Source: Hevea brasiliensis (taxonomy: Eukaryota; Streptophyta; Magnoliopsida; Malpighiales; Euphorbiaceae). From it: DNA of 64,000 bases. The notes beneath the pieces were generated by a model. It saw only the letters and a program-made list of their open reading frames with translations. It was not told the DNA's origin and ran no database searches. The DNA lies in NCBI RefSeq assembly GCF_030052815.1, contig NC_079507.1:58469119-58533118 (forward strand). The letters run 5' to 3'. Of this stretch, positions 35,651 to 47,842 are shown in pieces. The number at the start of each line of letters is the position of its first letter. Position 1 is the stretch's first letter. The translations under genes and the position numbers were made by a program.

Positions 35651-38098
35651 TCTTCTCTCTTTAGATTTTAGCGAGACAAGTTTTCTCTCATTTCTCAGTT
35701 TGTTTCTAGAGGTCTCACCTATCTGTTCTACCATTTTGTTGCCGTTTTTTCCCCCATTTGGAGTAGGGGATGGCGTTCCCTTCACCGGAAGTGTGGGTTT
35801 GTGTTTACAATTTTGACTCTCTGTTTTTTACTGTAGGCTTGATCTTCATTAGGATTAAACTATAGCTTTTCAAACAATTTAAAATTTTTATTTTCTCATT
35901 TTATCCTTACACAATATATAACATTTTAATTATAAAATTTAAATGTTATATATTTATAAGGCATATTTAATGATTAATTAAAAAATAAAATATGTCTTTA
36001 ATTATTGTTCTTATAATATTATTTATAAATTAATATTTTATTTAAATAAATATTTTAAAATCATTTATATATTTAAAATAATAATAAAAGATATTTTTAA
36101 TAATTTTTATACTTATTTTACCATATCATATTATATAACTAAATAAAAAAAATTATTAAATCATCTTATACTTTATTATTTTTTTAAATATATTAATAAT
36201 AAAAATTATATCATATGATACAATATTATATATTAATAAATCACGCTTAATCAATTCAAACAGAGAGTTAAATGGCTAAAAGAGATTGAAAGTGCCAAAA
36301 AGCTCTTCCTCGCCGATCATCAATTCTCTGTGCTTCAGTCTTGTCTCCGGCAATGTAGATATGATGACTGGTTACAGAGGCTAACCGTCTGGATTGGGTG
36401 TCATTTGCTCTTCTTGTTCCCGATAGAATGCTTCCCAAGGGTGTGGTTCATTGGCATTGGCGTCATCGCTGGCAGCCGTTTTGGCTCGATGCTCTTTGTA
36501 GTTCTACGAAAGTTCCTCCTTTACCATCAAGTTAGCGTGTGCTGATTGAAGCCACCTTACTCTTGGGTTTTATTGATTGGGCTTTCCCGTAATTAGGCCT
36601 TAAGCCCTGCTTTGTAATGCTCTTATTAGCCCATTAATGATATGCATACTATTTTTTAAAAAACCAATAAAATAAAGTCATCTATAGTTTTCAAATATAG
36701 AAAATATATACAATTAATGGTTGGTTATATTTATACGAAAATATATTTTACATATATAATATAATTAAGTTTATCTGCCTCATTTAATGAGAGACTGTTA
36801 TTTTCTTCTTTAGTATATTTTTTAATTTGGGATAGGAACAAGTTGACTTGAACTAACTGGGCCAATACACGTCATAATTTACTTATGGATTTGGTGGGTC
36901 CATTTGAAGATTCTTCTCTTTTAAAGCCCAAAGCCCAATGCCATCGCCATTGCCATTGCCATTGCCGTCTTCTTCCACGGTCTCTCAAACGGGAAAGGTA
37001 GATATGGGAAACCCCGAAGCGAAAGGCCTAATCAGTGCCCTTCCTTAGAAGGGCCTACCATTTGTAGACAAACGATGCGGAGAGAAAAAATAAAGACAGG
37101 GCGTAGCAGTGTTGGCACTCTGCCCTTCCAAACAGCGAATCCTATAGGATACTTGATTTTCTATGGTCTCTTGGATACACCAAAATTAAGGATTGTCCTG
37201 TTGCCTTGAACCTGGAGGTTCAGGTCTTGGCTATGGGTACATTAGATTTTAGTTGTGACATATCAGAACAATTTAGAGCTCCTAATAAATAAGGACATCC
37301 TGCATCAATTTTTTAAAGTTTGTGTGTATTGCAGAAAATATTTAAAAATAATGTTTTATAAGAAAATAAGTTATTTCAATTATTGAAGATTGAGGGAGAG
37401 ATTTTGGATTTCACATCTTCAAGGCTTTATGGTCTTTGCTTGCAGCCTTGGATGGTGATATCCATTTTTTTTTTAAATAATTAATAAATATATTTAGAAA
37501 AAAAAATTTAGAAATAAACAATAATTATTATAATAATATAAAAAGTCTATTATATTTTAAAATAAAATATTTATTAAATAAAACCTCCAATGATACCAAA
37601 TTTATTATAAATAATCAATTATTATCGTAAAAAATTGAAAATTTAAAACTGTTTCCAAAAAATTAAAAAAAAAAATTAAAAATTGATATAGATCATTTAT
37701 TTACACGTATCAAAAATCTGACCTAAGCCTAATTTATATTTCTCTTCTTAATTAATCTGTATTGAACATGATTATTTCCATATTACTAATACTTACACAT
37801 ATAATATATTTAATTAAATAATGTATTTAGTCAAATGTGTTTGGACTTTTGAGAGAGATAATTAATTAATTCGTTTAACAAACAGCTACTATTGCAGCTT
37901 ATTTTACACAGATATTATATATTTTTTGTCTATTAAAAAGTATAATGGTTTTAATACATAATAAAGATTAATTAAGGGATAGTACATCCCTTTTCTAATC
38001 AGCTACAATTGAGATTAGATATTAATGGAGAACATTTGACAATGATCTTCACCACACAAATGTTTACTAGTTCATGAACAAGGCTCAAATCTCCCAAT
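35651..38098. other. Intergenic DNA, no recognised gene
   Basis: Mostly AT-rich. A less AT-rich island at 36280-36650 has an open frame of 71 codons without a known domain. It could be a LINE remnant, since it ends in an A/T-rich tail. At about 36938-36967 a (CCATTG)n-like hexamer encodes a short Pro/Leu/Ser-rich frame that meets a possible GT donor near 36998, but no following exon is visible. Confidence 0.35.
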
Positions 38099-39072
38099 CT
38101 ATCTGCTCATGCCTCCTTCCACCGCTGGTGGCACCGAAGCCATCTCCAGGCTATGGTTCTTTTTCTCCACGTTACCATGCCATCCTGAGATAAATAAAAA
38201 TGAAACTAATAAGACCCAGAAAAGTTGAGATGATGATTCATTAAATCAACAAGTTCCAATCTTTTTACCTATAGACAAGTCATATCCACGGCTTTTCAGC
38301 TCTCGATATTCTTGGCACAAGGCGCAATACTCGCAACAGAAATGAACCAAACAATCCCCACAAGGGCTCTGCTTCAAGGAGTGTTGCTGCCTCATTTTTG
38401 CTCTATAGAAGCATGAGTAGCAGCAAGCAAAACCAGTCACACAAGCAATTAGTGTGTATAGAGCTCCATTCACTCCACAAGCTGCACCCACCAACGTCAA
38501 CCCATCTTAATTTCTATCAGTAAACATGACTCAACCCAATTTGAAATTAAAAGTGGATCTTTCAATAGATCTATAGTAATTAATCATCCTAGCTAGTAGA
38601 TAAGCAATTGAATGTAGTTAATTAATGATTGACAAATTAATAGTATTTGCTTCTTAATTACCTGATGATCCCTTGTCTACAATCTCAGCAATTCGTCCGA
38701 AGGTGACACAGGGGCACCAACATGTTAAGCAGCCTATGAAACCCACAGGAAAAGAACACTAAATATCAAATACTATGGTAATGCTATTGGTACTCTAAGA
38801 AGCAGCGCGTGGGATTAAAAGCGCCATCGATGAAGCAGAGGCTGAATTAGTTGGAACTTACAGTTTCGCCAGTCGGAAAAGCAGTCGCAAAGGCCAGAGG
38901 ACCATGGGTCCTTATTCTTGGATTGAAGATGGGTATCTGATAGAGAATTGTCACTGGTGTAGTACTGGTTTGTTGAGCTCACCGGAATCCCAGTTGTTGT
39001 TGAATCCTGACTGAACATCGGCGGTGGGGGGCCGGAGAATTTGTCATAGGAATTTGGGTTTGTTGAGTACAT
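38099..39072 (-). CDS. PLAC8 / plant cadmium resistance (PCR/FWL-like) protein, copy 1
   Basis: Small Cys-rich plasma-membrane protein of the PLAC8 family. Members affect cadmium or zinc efflux or organ size, but which role applies here cannot be told. Four exons: 38862-39072, 38662-38733, about 38269-38481 and 38099-38184, giving 193 residues. The N-terminal 55 residues are Pro/Ser/Thr/Asn-rich. PLAC8 starts at WSSGLCDC. The signature CCxxxxCPC is present as CCLTCWCPC across the exon 1/2 junction. A hydrophobic segment ([18 protein letters not shown]) and the second Cys cluster ([21 protein letters not shown]) follow. The tail is WHGNVEKKN...VEGGMSR. Intron phases (1,1,1) match copy 2, 2 kb away on the same strand. 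Confidence 0.93.
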
Positions 39073-41110
39073 GATTGGTATGGATCGAAACCAAAGGGGA
39101 TTGTTAAAGCAAAAAGAGAGATGGAGGAGGATTTGTGATCGAAATCAGAAGAGAGAGACGCATTTGCTTAGTCCTTGTGGTCTCTGAAACTCTGAATAAT
39201 TGGAGCTTGACGATACAGGAAGAGGTCAAGACACTTAAATTCACCGGTCAACACGACCAGCCTATGGAAATTGCCAAAGAAACAACCTTGAACTTATCTT
39301 GCACTTAACCACTTATAATATTATCCGTCAAAAACCTTTTTTTTTTTTTTTTTTCAAAACGTAATTTTTTTTTTTTTGTCGGAATAACATTGCCCCTTCA
39401 CTTCTGCCACTGAAATTCACAAGTATGGACGAGGATTTGATCACTGGTTAACATGATTTCATTATTTTTATTCCCTGTAAATAACTAACCTATTTAAGGG
39501 GAATTATTTAATATATATTTAGTATATATTCTCTAATTTTATAAATTTTAACTCCTTAAAAATAAGTAAAAATTAATTTTTTATATATAAGGGAGTATTA
39601 TCTTTTAATAATTTTGATGCATACAATAATTAACTTTAAAAAAAAATTAACTTATTTATATTTTTAACTAATATTTTCTTTAAATTTTAATTTTCCACAG
39701 TTAATTTCTTTATAACTTTTTTTGAATAAATTACATACAAATTGAATTAAGTTTTTACATCATCAGATTACTTTTTCCTTCTAATTTTTATTTTTTTAAA
39801 TAATTTTTTAATTTACAAAATTGAATTCTTCTGTTTATAATGTTTTTAAAAAATAAAAATTAATAAAAAACAAATCATTTAACATTGTCATTTGAAGTTT
39901 CTACACGTAAAAATTAGTGTGTAATTTTTTTTTTCTATCATTGTAATTAAAATATACATATATAAGAATATCAATAATTAATAATATGTGTTCTTTAATT
40001 CAATAAATTTGATTTAAAATAATATAATATAATTTAAATTTTATTTAAAACAATACAATTTAATTTTTCTTAATCTAAAATTTATTTAAAATATTTATTT
40101 TTATCAGTTTGAAACTGAATAGAAATTTACTTAAACTTTAAATTGAAACAAAAACCGTTGAAAACATAAACTAATGGTAGAATTAGATACAATCTTGATT
40201 TTTTTTTTAAAAAAAAAATTTCAAATTTGAGTTTATTAGCATCATATGCCTGTAGTCACTGAATTAAGTTAAGTTATGCAAATACAATCTTAATTGTATT
40301 ATTTTCAAAAAATATAAAATTAAATTTATTTCATATTATTCAGATATATTTATTTTTTTTTTAAATATATTTCCTATTAATTTTGCCACACAAATTCTTC
40401 CAAAACTAAAAAAAAAAAAAAAAAAAAAGCCTTCACAACATTTTCCTAAAATTTTCTTCTTCATTTTAATATTCATTGATGGAAATACATTTTGTTTTAT
40501 TCCTTTCGGATGATTTGGTAAGTTATTGATGAAATTATCTTTAGATCTAACATGCTCTCCCCTCGAAGGCAGGGCATGTGGCATTTTGTCTTGGACATTC
40601 AGCTTTGTGCAATGGGGGCCAAAAGCCCAAAACTAATCTTGGAAGCACCTACAACCATATACGAGTTGGCTGAAGGGTGCCATTGGGCATACCCGCCATC
40701 TCATAGCTTTAAGGCCTTGTTTGTTTTAAAATAACTTTCTTAATTGGATTATAATAAATAAATTACTTTCTGTACAGTTCAAGAAAGCGAGAGCATGAAA
40801 AATTAAGACACGCAATCAAATAAACGATAAAATACAAAGATGACCATGTCCCATTATAAAAAAAGAACAGGAAGTAAACATTGATCTTTCTTGGCTTTAT
40901 TATTGAAATATGCCATGAGCCATTGATATATAAAACTGGTCAAATCAAACCTGCTAATATTAAGTAAACTACCAAATTGACTATTGATAATTTGATGATA
41001 TTAAAAACATTAATAAATAAATAAAGACTTTTGAATATGATCATAATCGTAACAAGATCGTCACAACCCACGACGCTTAATAAAAGAAATAATTTAGTAA
41101 ATAATCCATT
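39073..41110. other. Spacer between the tandem PCR genes
   Basis: Should contain the copy 1 promoter near 39073-39250. The rest is AT-rich with T runs at 39335-39380 and an A run at about 40410-40428. A short G/C-richer patch at 40540-40720 shows no domain. Confidence 0.4.
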
Positions 41111-42018
41111 CTATCGGCTCATTGCTCCTTCAAACACTGGTGCCGTCGAAGTTGCCATTGCTACTCCGCGATTTTGTCTCTCTACATTTCCCTGCCAACC
41201 TATCAAACACCCACCATATAAAAGTCCATCAACAATAACTTATATTCATCAAAAATTAAAAAAAAAAAGGCATATTTTTCGAAAGGGTCGTTTAATTTTG
41301 ATGTATGAATGATAAAAAGGGAAGAAAGATTGAAGAAGTCACCGATGGACATATCAAATCCACGACTTTCAAGTTCCTTGTATTCTTGACAGAGGGCGCA
41401 AGCCTCGCAGCAGCAATGCACCAAGCAATCGTTACAAGGGCTCTCCGGAAGCATGTATTGCTGCCTTATTTTAGAGCGGTAGAGATAGGAATAAATGCAA
41501 CCACACCCAGTCAACGATGCAAGCAGCCCAAAAATTGCCCCACTCGTTGCACAAGCTGAAACAAATAAATCAAATTACTGATTAATTACAACAAATTAAG
41601 ATCAAGATCAATTAATCTTGCTAATTAATTACTCACCCGTGGTTCCTTTGTCTACGATTTCAGCAATCCGTCCAAAGGTGATGCAGGGGCACCAAAATGT
41701 TAAGCAGCCTGCAATATATTTAGGTTTTATAAGATGCATTATCATATTATATATAATAGAGAAGATGTTTATTAAATTCTGAAAGTTATGAATAAACTTA
41801 CAAATTTTGCAATCGGAGCAGCAATCAAAGAGGCCTGAGGACCAAGCTTCATCATGATGTCCATGGAGGTGATGATCATGGAGCGGAAACTGAGGATTCT
41901 CATTGTAGTACTGGGGAGAAGGGCTCACAGGAATACCAGTTGCGGGAGCAGGCTGAAATACGGGTGTAGATGATGAGTTTGAGTTCTTGGCGTAAGGGTC
42001 TTGGTTTTGTGGGTACAT
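41111..42018 (-). CDS. PLAC8 / plant cadmium resistance (PCR/FWL-like) protein, copy 2
   Basis: Same family and strand as copy 1. Exons: 41802-42018, 41637-41708, 41343-41555 and 41111-41199, all GT/AG, 196 residues. Exons 2 and 3 have the same sizes as in copy 1 (72 and 213 bp). The N-terminus is longer in His ([13 protein letters not shown]), a possible metal-binding feature absent from copy 1. The signature is CCLTFWCPC. The hydrophobic segment is [19 protein letters not shown]. The second cluster is [21 protein letters not shown]. The tail is [12 protein letters not shown]...EGAMSR. It is a clear tandem duplicate of copy 1 with a diverged N-terminus. Confidence 0.94.
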
Positions 42019-42114
42019 TGTGAAGTGTATGATAAAAGACAGATGAAAGCAATAGATACCAAGAAATTGATGAGATTAAGGGATAAATTAAATAGGATTT
42101 TGTGGTTTATGAAT

Positions 42115-42124
42115 GTATATATAC
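42115..42124 (-). promoter_or_regulatory. TATA box candidate for PCR copy 2
   Basis: GTATATATAC, about 100 bp upstream of the ATG at 42018 on the minus strand. Placement fits a plant TATA box, but the transcription start is unknown. Confidence 0.45.
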
Positions 42125-43479
42125 AAGAAGAAATAGAAAATTCTTGATAATAAAGCCGCCATAACTTATTGTTTTTTGAGAATAAAAGCCACCATGACCT
42201 AGTCTAAACGTAAATGCATTAATTTAATTCATAGGACGCGGAATGAAATAGTGGAAATGTCAAAGACTTTCCGAATTAGGAGAGAGTTTAAGACACGTTG
42301 ACCACAAGATCACACGGTAAGAAAGAATCAGTTGGCCATGCATCAATATATAAAATACAGATCCTTTATTAGACAAAAGAAGTTTCACATTGTGATAATT
42401 ATGACAAACTTACACCTCAGTGACTAAAATAATATTGAATTTTGCAATTTGTTTTCAATATTATACATTTTTTATTTTATCATTTTTAACTTAATATATT
42501 AATATTATTATAAATTTTAGCCAATTTTTTATCTTCTTGGTAGCAAGCCTCAACATTCAACGATACATTTTATATTAAAATATGAAAAAAATTCTTTTCC
42601 CGACTCAATTAATCGTGAGTTCAAAGTATAACATATGAGATTATATGCAAAACAAGTGAGACTAATATGTTTTTGTCTTGAATTTATTATGAATTTAATT
42701 TAAATAATTTTTTTTTCTTAAAATATATTTTAAAAAGAAAATATATTTGATAAAAAATTATTTAAATTTAATTTATTATAAATATAAAATACAAACATAC
42801 AACAATTTTCCCGCATTTCACTTTGATAAATTTCCAACGTTTTGGTCAAGCAATTTTGTACCATTATATTATATATAGAGTGGCCGAAAGACAAATTTTA
42901 TCAAGTTCACCCATTATCCCTATATGTATATATATATTATAATCTTGAAGCTAGGTAATGTTACAAATTTTTACTTTTGATGATTTTAATTTAATTAATT
43001 TCAAATTAATTAAATAATAATTTATTACTTTAATTAATAAAAAATTTAATAAAATTTTCGTAAATATATTTATATAATATTAAAATTATATTTTAAAAAT
43101 AACAACAATTATTTAGTAAAACTTAATTAATATATTAAATAATATTATAAAAATTAAATTCCCGCAAACCTTGAAGCTTGTTAAATATTCTGGATGTGTG
43201 TGTGCGCGCCAAGACTAAGTAAATGGCAGAGCTCATGGCGAACCCACCAATTCAATCGTATATGTGAGTGATGCCATATCACACATGCGCATGGTATACC
43301 AAAATCCCCCATTATTCAGTTCAATTATTGCCATTCACAGAAGCTCAAAATTAAAAAGAAAAAAAAAAAAAAGGATAAAAGAGAGGAATTTGGTTGAGCA
43401 AGGCAACTTTCATTTCTTTTGACAATAATAGGGCTAAGTAGGGTGACCAATTCGCGCACCACTTACAATATGATGAAAA
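42125..43479. other. Intergenic DNA
   Basis: AT-rich. It covers the copy 2 upstream region and the 3' flank of the GH9 gene. No coding signal. Confidence 0.4.
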
Positions 43480-46400
43480 TCAAGAGTGGGCTGAAAAGTA
43501 AGCGAGAAGGCCCACCAATGGTGCATTGATGTAAGTTGTGGGTTCTGATTCTTGAAAAAAGGGCCTGGAATCTGGAAAAGCATCTGAGACATTTGGCCCA
43601 CCTACTACCGCTCCTACGTGCACATTAGGATTTGGATTTGGACTTAAGAAATAGCGAGACCCTGCTTTACACCCTATATGGGCCGGGTGGGCCTGCACTG
43701 ATGGTAAGGAGCTGCCCCTGTGGTGTATCCTCTGTGGGTAGCGTTCCCCATATCCAACCATGTACGACATCCTCATTGGATTATCTCCAAGAATGTAGTC
43801 CACCTGGTAGGACCCATAAATCAATGTTATTTCCAAAATACCCCCCTGTCCTCTGCTCACGTGATTAGCAGTCTTTCCTTTTCATATTATTTATAATGAA
43901 TAATTATTGTTACCTGACGTTGAGCCAATTGCTTGAGAAGTGCAGGGGAGGCTGTGGTCTCACCACATGGCACGACCTTATTGGCGTGGCTTAGATAATT
44001 GGAATAAGCTAGCAGCAAGAAAGACAGTGACGTTACATGCTGCATGTTACTCCCTCCAGCCTTGAAGATCAGCCCACCTTTTCCAACCAATAAAAAACAA
44101 GCTTATCATTCTAATCGACGTTAATTAATTGAAAAAAAAAAAAAATCGCAAACCTGGTTGTTTTAGCCGCATAATTGCATTTTAAGAATATTCTAAAACC
44201 CAGTTAAAACTAATCCAAATATAAATAGCCCAAAAATCCCCCTCTCTCTCTCTCTCTCTCTTTATTTTATTTTATTTTTTTTTAAAAAAAGCACAATAAT
44301 TCCCCGACTGTTCCATAGTTGACAAACTTTGGTAGTCACGTGCTTCTTACAATAATGAAATGCTTTTTCTCTGGAAAGCAAACGGCTCATTTGCATATAT
44401 GTGTTGAGATTTAGCTGTCAAAATGATTAGGAATTTAAATTATAATGTGTGCACATATAAAATAGGGAAAGGGCAAATACCTGGAGAATATTGAACTTGA
44501 GGATGAGAAATTCCAGGCAATAAAGAACAAATGAAGTCATCTGCATTTCGCTTGAAAGATTCGAAATAGTCTGCTTTTCCCATCAACACTTCCTGTAAAT
44601 TAAGTGGAAAAATACCATAAACAATTAATGCAAGTATTCACCACTTTGTCTTATATGGTTGGTTTCAATGGACATATACTTCCATCTCCTTTGCTTGCAG
44701 AAGAATTCATTCATGCACTCCAGAGTTATATTATAAATTTGTTCAAGGTGACCAATATTTTGCGGGAACAACAAATTCAGAAGGGAAATGAATTAAACTA
44801 AAAAGCTGGTAATGGGGAAGTCAGGATCACTTTCAAGAAAAGTAAATAAAACATAGAAAGGACACCGGTCAGGGCATGGGAATGGGAAGAACGGGAACGC
44901 AAGCCCCAGCCTTTGGGCACATGCAGCTCAGTGATATAGGGACCCCACGCAATGTCGTCAGATCTAAAATGAAGGATGAATAGACTTTAAGGGCACTCCC
45001 ACGTTGTCACCTTTTTAGATAATTGGTTCTGAAATGAAGGGACGGGACAACTCTCAAATCTCATCCTTGCCCTTCTAAAATTCCCGGCTTTTTTGACTTT
45101 GTGTAATCCACCTTTAACTTTAGGGCAATGTCCAGATTGTATCCAAAGAAAATTTTGCCCTCACATGATATCATAAAAACCGAATTTATGCTAATCAGGT
45201 GCAATCATCAAAATTCTTTTTCTTTTTTGTCATTATCATCTGGACTATTTTAATTTTCCATTTGATCTAAATAGTAGGGTCATAAGCATCACGTCTACAC
45301 GCATAACCAGGATTCAATTTTTTCATAAGCCCTTTTCCCCTTGATGAAGGCTTTATCTAGACCTTTAAACTATTGCATTTGATCTAAACAGATGGGTCCA
45401 GCATTGTCTATATAGGACCCCACTGCCACAATGCCCCACCTTCAATCATGTGCTCTACTTATTCCTCACCACGTGATACCCATAAATTTTCTACTTGAGG
45501 ATAAAAAAAACCAATCAGTCCTACATAGCAAACAAATACCACGGGACGGGAGGAACAATAGTGCTAAGACAAGACAAAAGGTTCTGGTAAGCAACGACAC
45601 ATACAAAGGAACAACATAAATTACTCATATATAAGATCTTAATTATATAACCAGCATTTTATGAAATGCAAATCAAGTAATTAAGATGTTAATTAAGGTT
45701 TTTTTTTTTTTTTACCTTGGAAATGAGGACGTTAATTCCAGCATGCTTGTTATCCCAGCCAAACTCATTGATGGTATCTCCAGCATGCAGTACCACCTCG
45801 TTTTTCACTATATACTCTCTGTATTGGCGCCTGCGTGAAGCCTTGTGCAACCATGCTGCTCCCCAAAGCAACTCGTCCTACAAAAATATCATATTCCAAA
45901 AAAAATATATATATATATTCCACAATCAGTGAAATACTGAAATGCTCCATTTTTATGCTCATCTAACGGCAGCGGCGTTTTTACCTGGTAGCCGTTGACG
46001 TCGCAGTAAAAGGGGCACACCGCAGAATGCAGGCTGCTGCTGTACGCACCCCGGTGTGTATCAGCAAACTCGAACACCTACAAAAGTGACCATTTCACAC
46101 ACCAACGGTCAATTTATCGCGATATTTTCAAATTATATGTAGGAAAAGATATCTATGATAATCATCCTTATTATTAGCTCGCTATAACAAGGCCTAGGGA
46201 CGATTTAATGGGGAATGGAAAACTTGCCATTTGATTCTCTAAATGTAAGAAATTAATAATTTATGCATGATCTAACGGTTTATAGCTAGCTTCATGCCAC
46301 TAACTAATCATTGAGCAAATAACTTCAATGCTGACAGAAACATAGTAATTCAGTATATGCCCACCCCACACCTCAATTTAAGACAAATTCTTGTTCACAT

Positions 46401-46694
46401 AAATTTTCTTAAATTCCTCGTCGTCCAACTTACCTCACTTGAATGTGCAAATAATTGCTATTTTCAGTTTCAAAGAAATAATTCCATTCCTAGAAAAGGT
46501 AAAAGAAAAAGAATGACAATGGTAAAGCGCTTTTTACATTGCTTTTTGTAATGGTATTATTTAATTTAATGGTATTTTTTATATAAATATTTTGAGAAGA
46601 ATATTTTATAAATATTTTAAAATAAACTAAAATTAAAGATTTTTTTTTTTAGAATTATGGAAAATCGAACATGGGTCCCAAATTTAATACACAT

Positions 46695-46769
<75 letters not shown>

Positions 46770-47784
46770 AAAATTACGTTTGCAGCTGCAATTTTTTAAG
46801 TAAGGACATCTAGCACCGTAAATTTATTAGTGCGAAGTGATTTGTCCTTCTATTTTCTATAGGACATACGAGACTGTCTGCTGAAAACTAAAAAGAGAAA
46901 CGATTCAGTGTGACAGCGACGTACCCTAACGGCTCGATCGAGAAGCAATCTTGAGTATGCAGGTTCACGTGATCTAAACACAATGGAAGCAGCGGCCAGT
47001 GCAGCTGCAGTTTCACCAGCCACGTCGGAACCAGGGTGGGAACCGTCGATTTTATATACCGTTCGAATCGTATCCATGTCCTCTGGCCTCTCCCAGCAGT
47101 TATGATCAGAATAGGCGTCGCCCACCTGAACAAAAACGACGCCGGGCACTGTCGTTGCCTTTAACAGATAATCAGTAGCCCATTTTACGGCCTTAACGGC
47201 GTTCTTCAGCTCAGGTCCCATGTTCCTTCCGAAGTCGATTATGCCCCACGACAGTAGCGTCGTCGTAAATGCCATTGGGAACCCAAACTTTATGTTGTCT
47301 CCTGCGTCGTAATATCCTCCCGTTAAATCTTTCTGCAACAACAAAAAAAAATATGATAAATGAAAATGCCAATAGATAAAGAAACTAAGTACTGCTGAAA
47401 CAAGAAAGATTTTTCTAAAAACAGTTCCCTGTTTACATTTTCAAAGCTTCTTTTGAGAATGAGAGAATGCTAGTAGTTGTCCCAGGCTAAAATTATAGTG
47501 CAACCGGTGCAAAAACAGTGCAACGATGCTGATGAGAAATGAGTGAAGATTACCCCGACGGAGAAGCCATCGTGCAAGGCAGAATCGCGGCGCCATTTGA
47601 CGCGTTGATCTGGAGGGAGCCTGCCGGAGCGCTGGCCTTCGAAGAAAAGAATGCTCTTTCGAAGAGCATCTTGATAATCATGGCCACCGCATGAAATTGG
47701 ATTGACAAAGAGGAGTAACAGAAGAGAAACGGCGACGCCAATCGCCGGAAAACTTCCCAACAATGAGTGGGATTTTGGCGCCAT
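43480..47784 (-). CDS. Endo-1,4-beta-glucanase, GH9 class B
   Basis: Secreted glucanase acting on cellulose or other beta-1,4-glucans during wall growth and loosening. Seven exons: 47554-47784, 46925-47332, 45985-46077, 45716-45877, 44481-44592, 43914-44077 and 43480-43803. All are GT/AG and in frame, giving 497 residues. A signal peptide covers about residues 1-32 ([18 protein letters not shown]). The catalytic domain starts at [21 protein letters not shown]. Catalytic Asp pair is in YYDAGDN (residues 86 and 89) and the general acid is Glu477 in SEPTTYINA. Other family motifs are [26 protein letters not shown] and HHRGSS. There is no C-terminal carbohydrate-binding module and no N-terminal membrane anchor, so class B rather than class C or KORRIGAN type. 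Intron 2 carries a long AT microsatellite. Confidence 0.96.
46703..46766. repeat. (AT)n microsatellite in GH9 intron 2
   Basis: About 32 uninterrupted AT units, preceded by a short GT run. It lies between exons 3 (46077) and 2 (46925) of the GH9 gene. Likely length-polymorphic. Confidence 0.9.
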
Positions 47785-47834
47785 TTTTTATTCCTGTTGT
47801 GGGTGGAGCAAAGTAGGAAGGAACTCTGTCGTGG

Positions 47835-47842
47835 ATTTTATA
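47835..47842 (-). promoter_or_regulatory. TATA box candidate for GH9
   Basis: Minus-strand TATAAAAT about 50 bp before the ATG at 47784. This would allow only a very short leader. It is plausible but unproved. Confidence 0.35.

Noticed and set aside
36330..36545. 71-codon frame as a gene
   Set aside because: Hydrophobic but with no family resemblance, no promoter or splice context, and surrounded by repeat-like DNA.
43632..43868. Plus-strand frame over the last GH9 exon
   Set aside because: Shadow of the GH9 coding sequence, which matches the family motif by motif.
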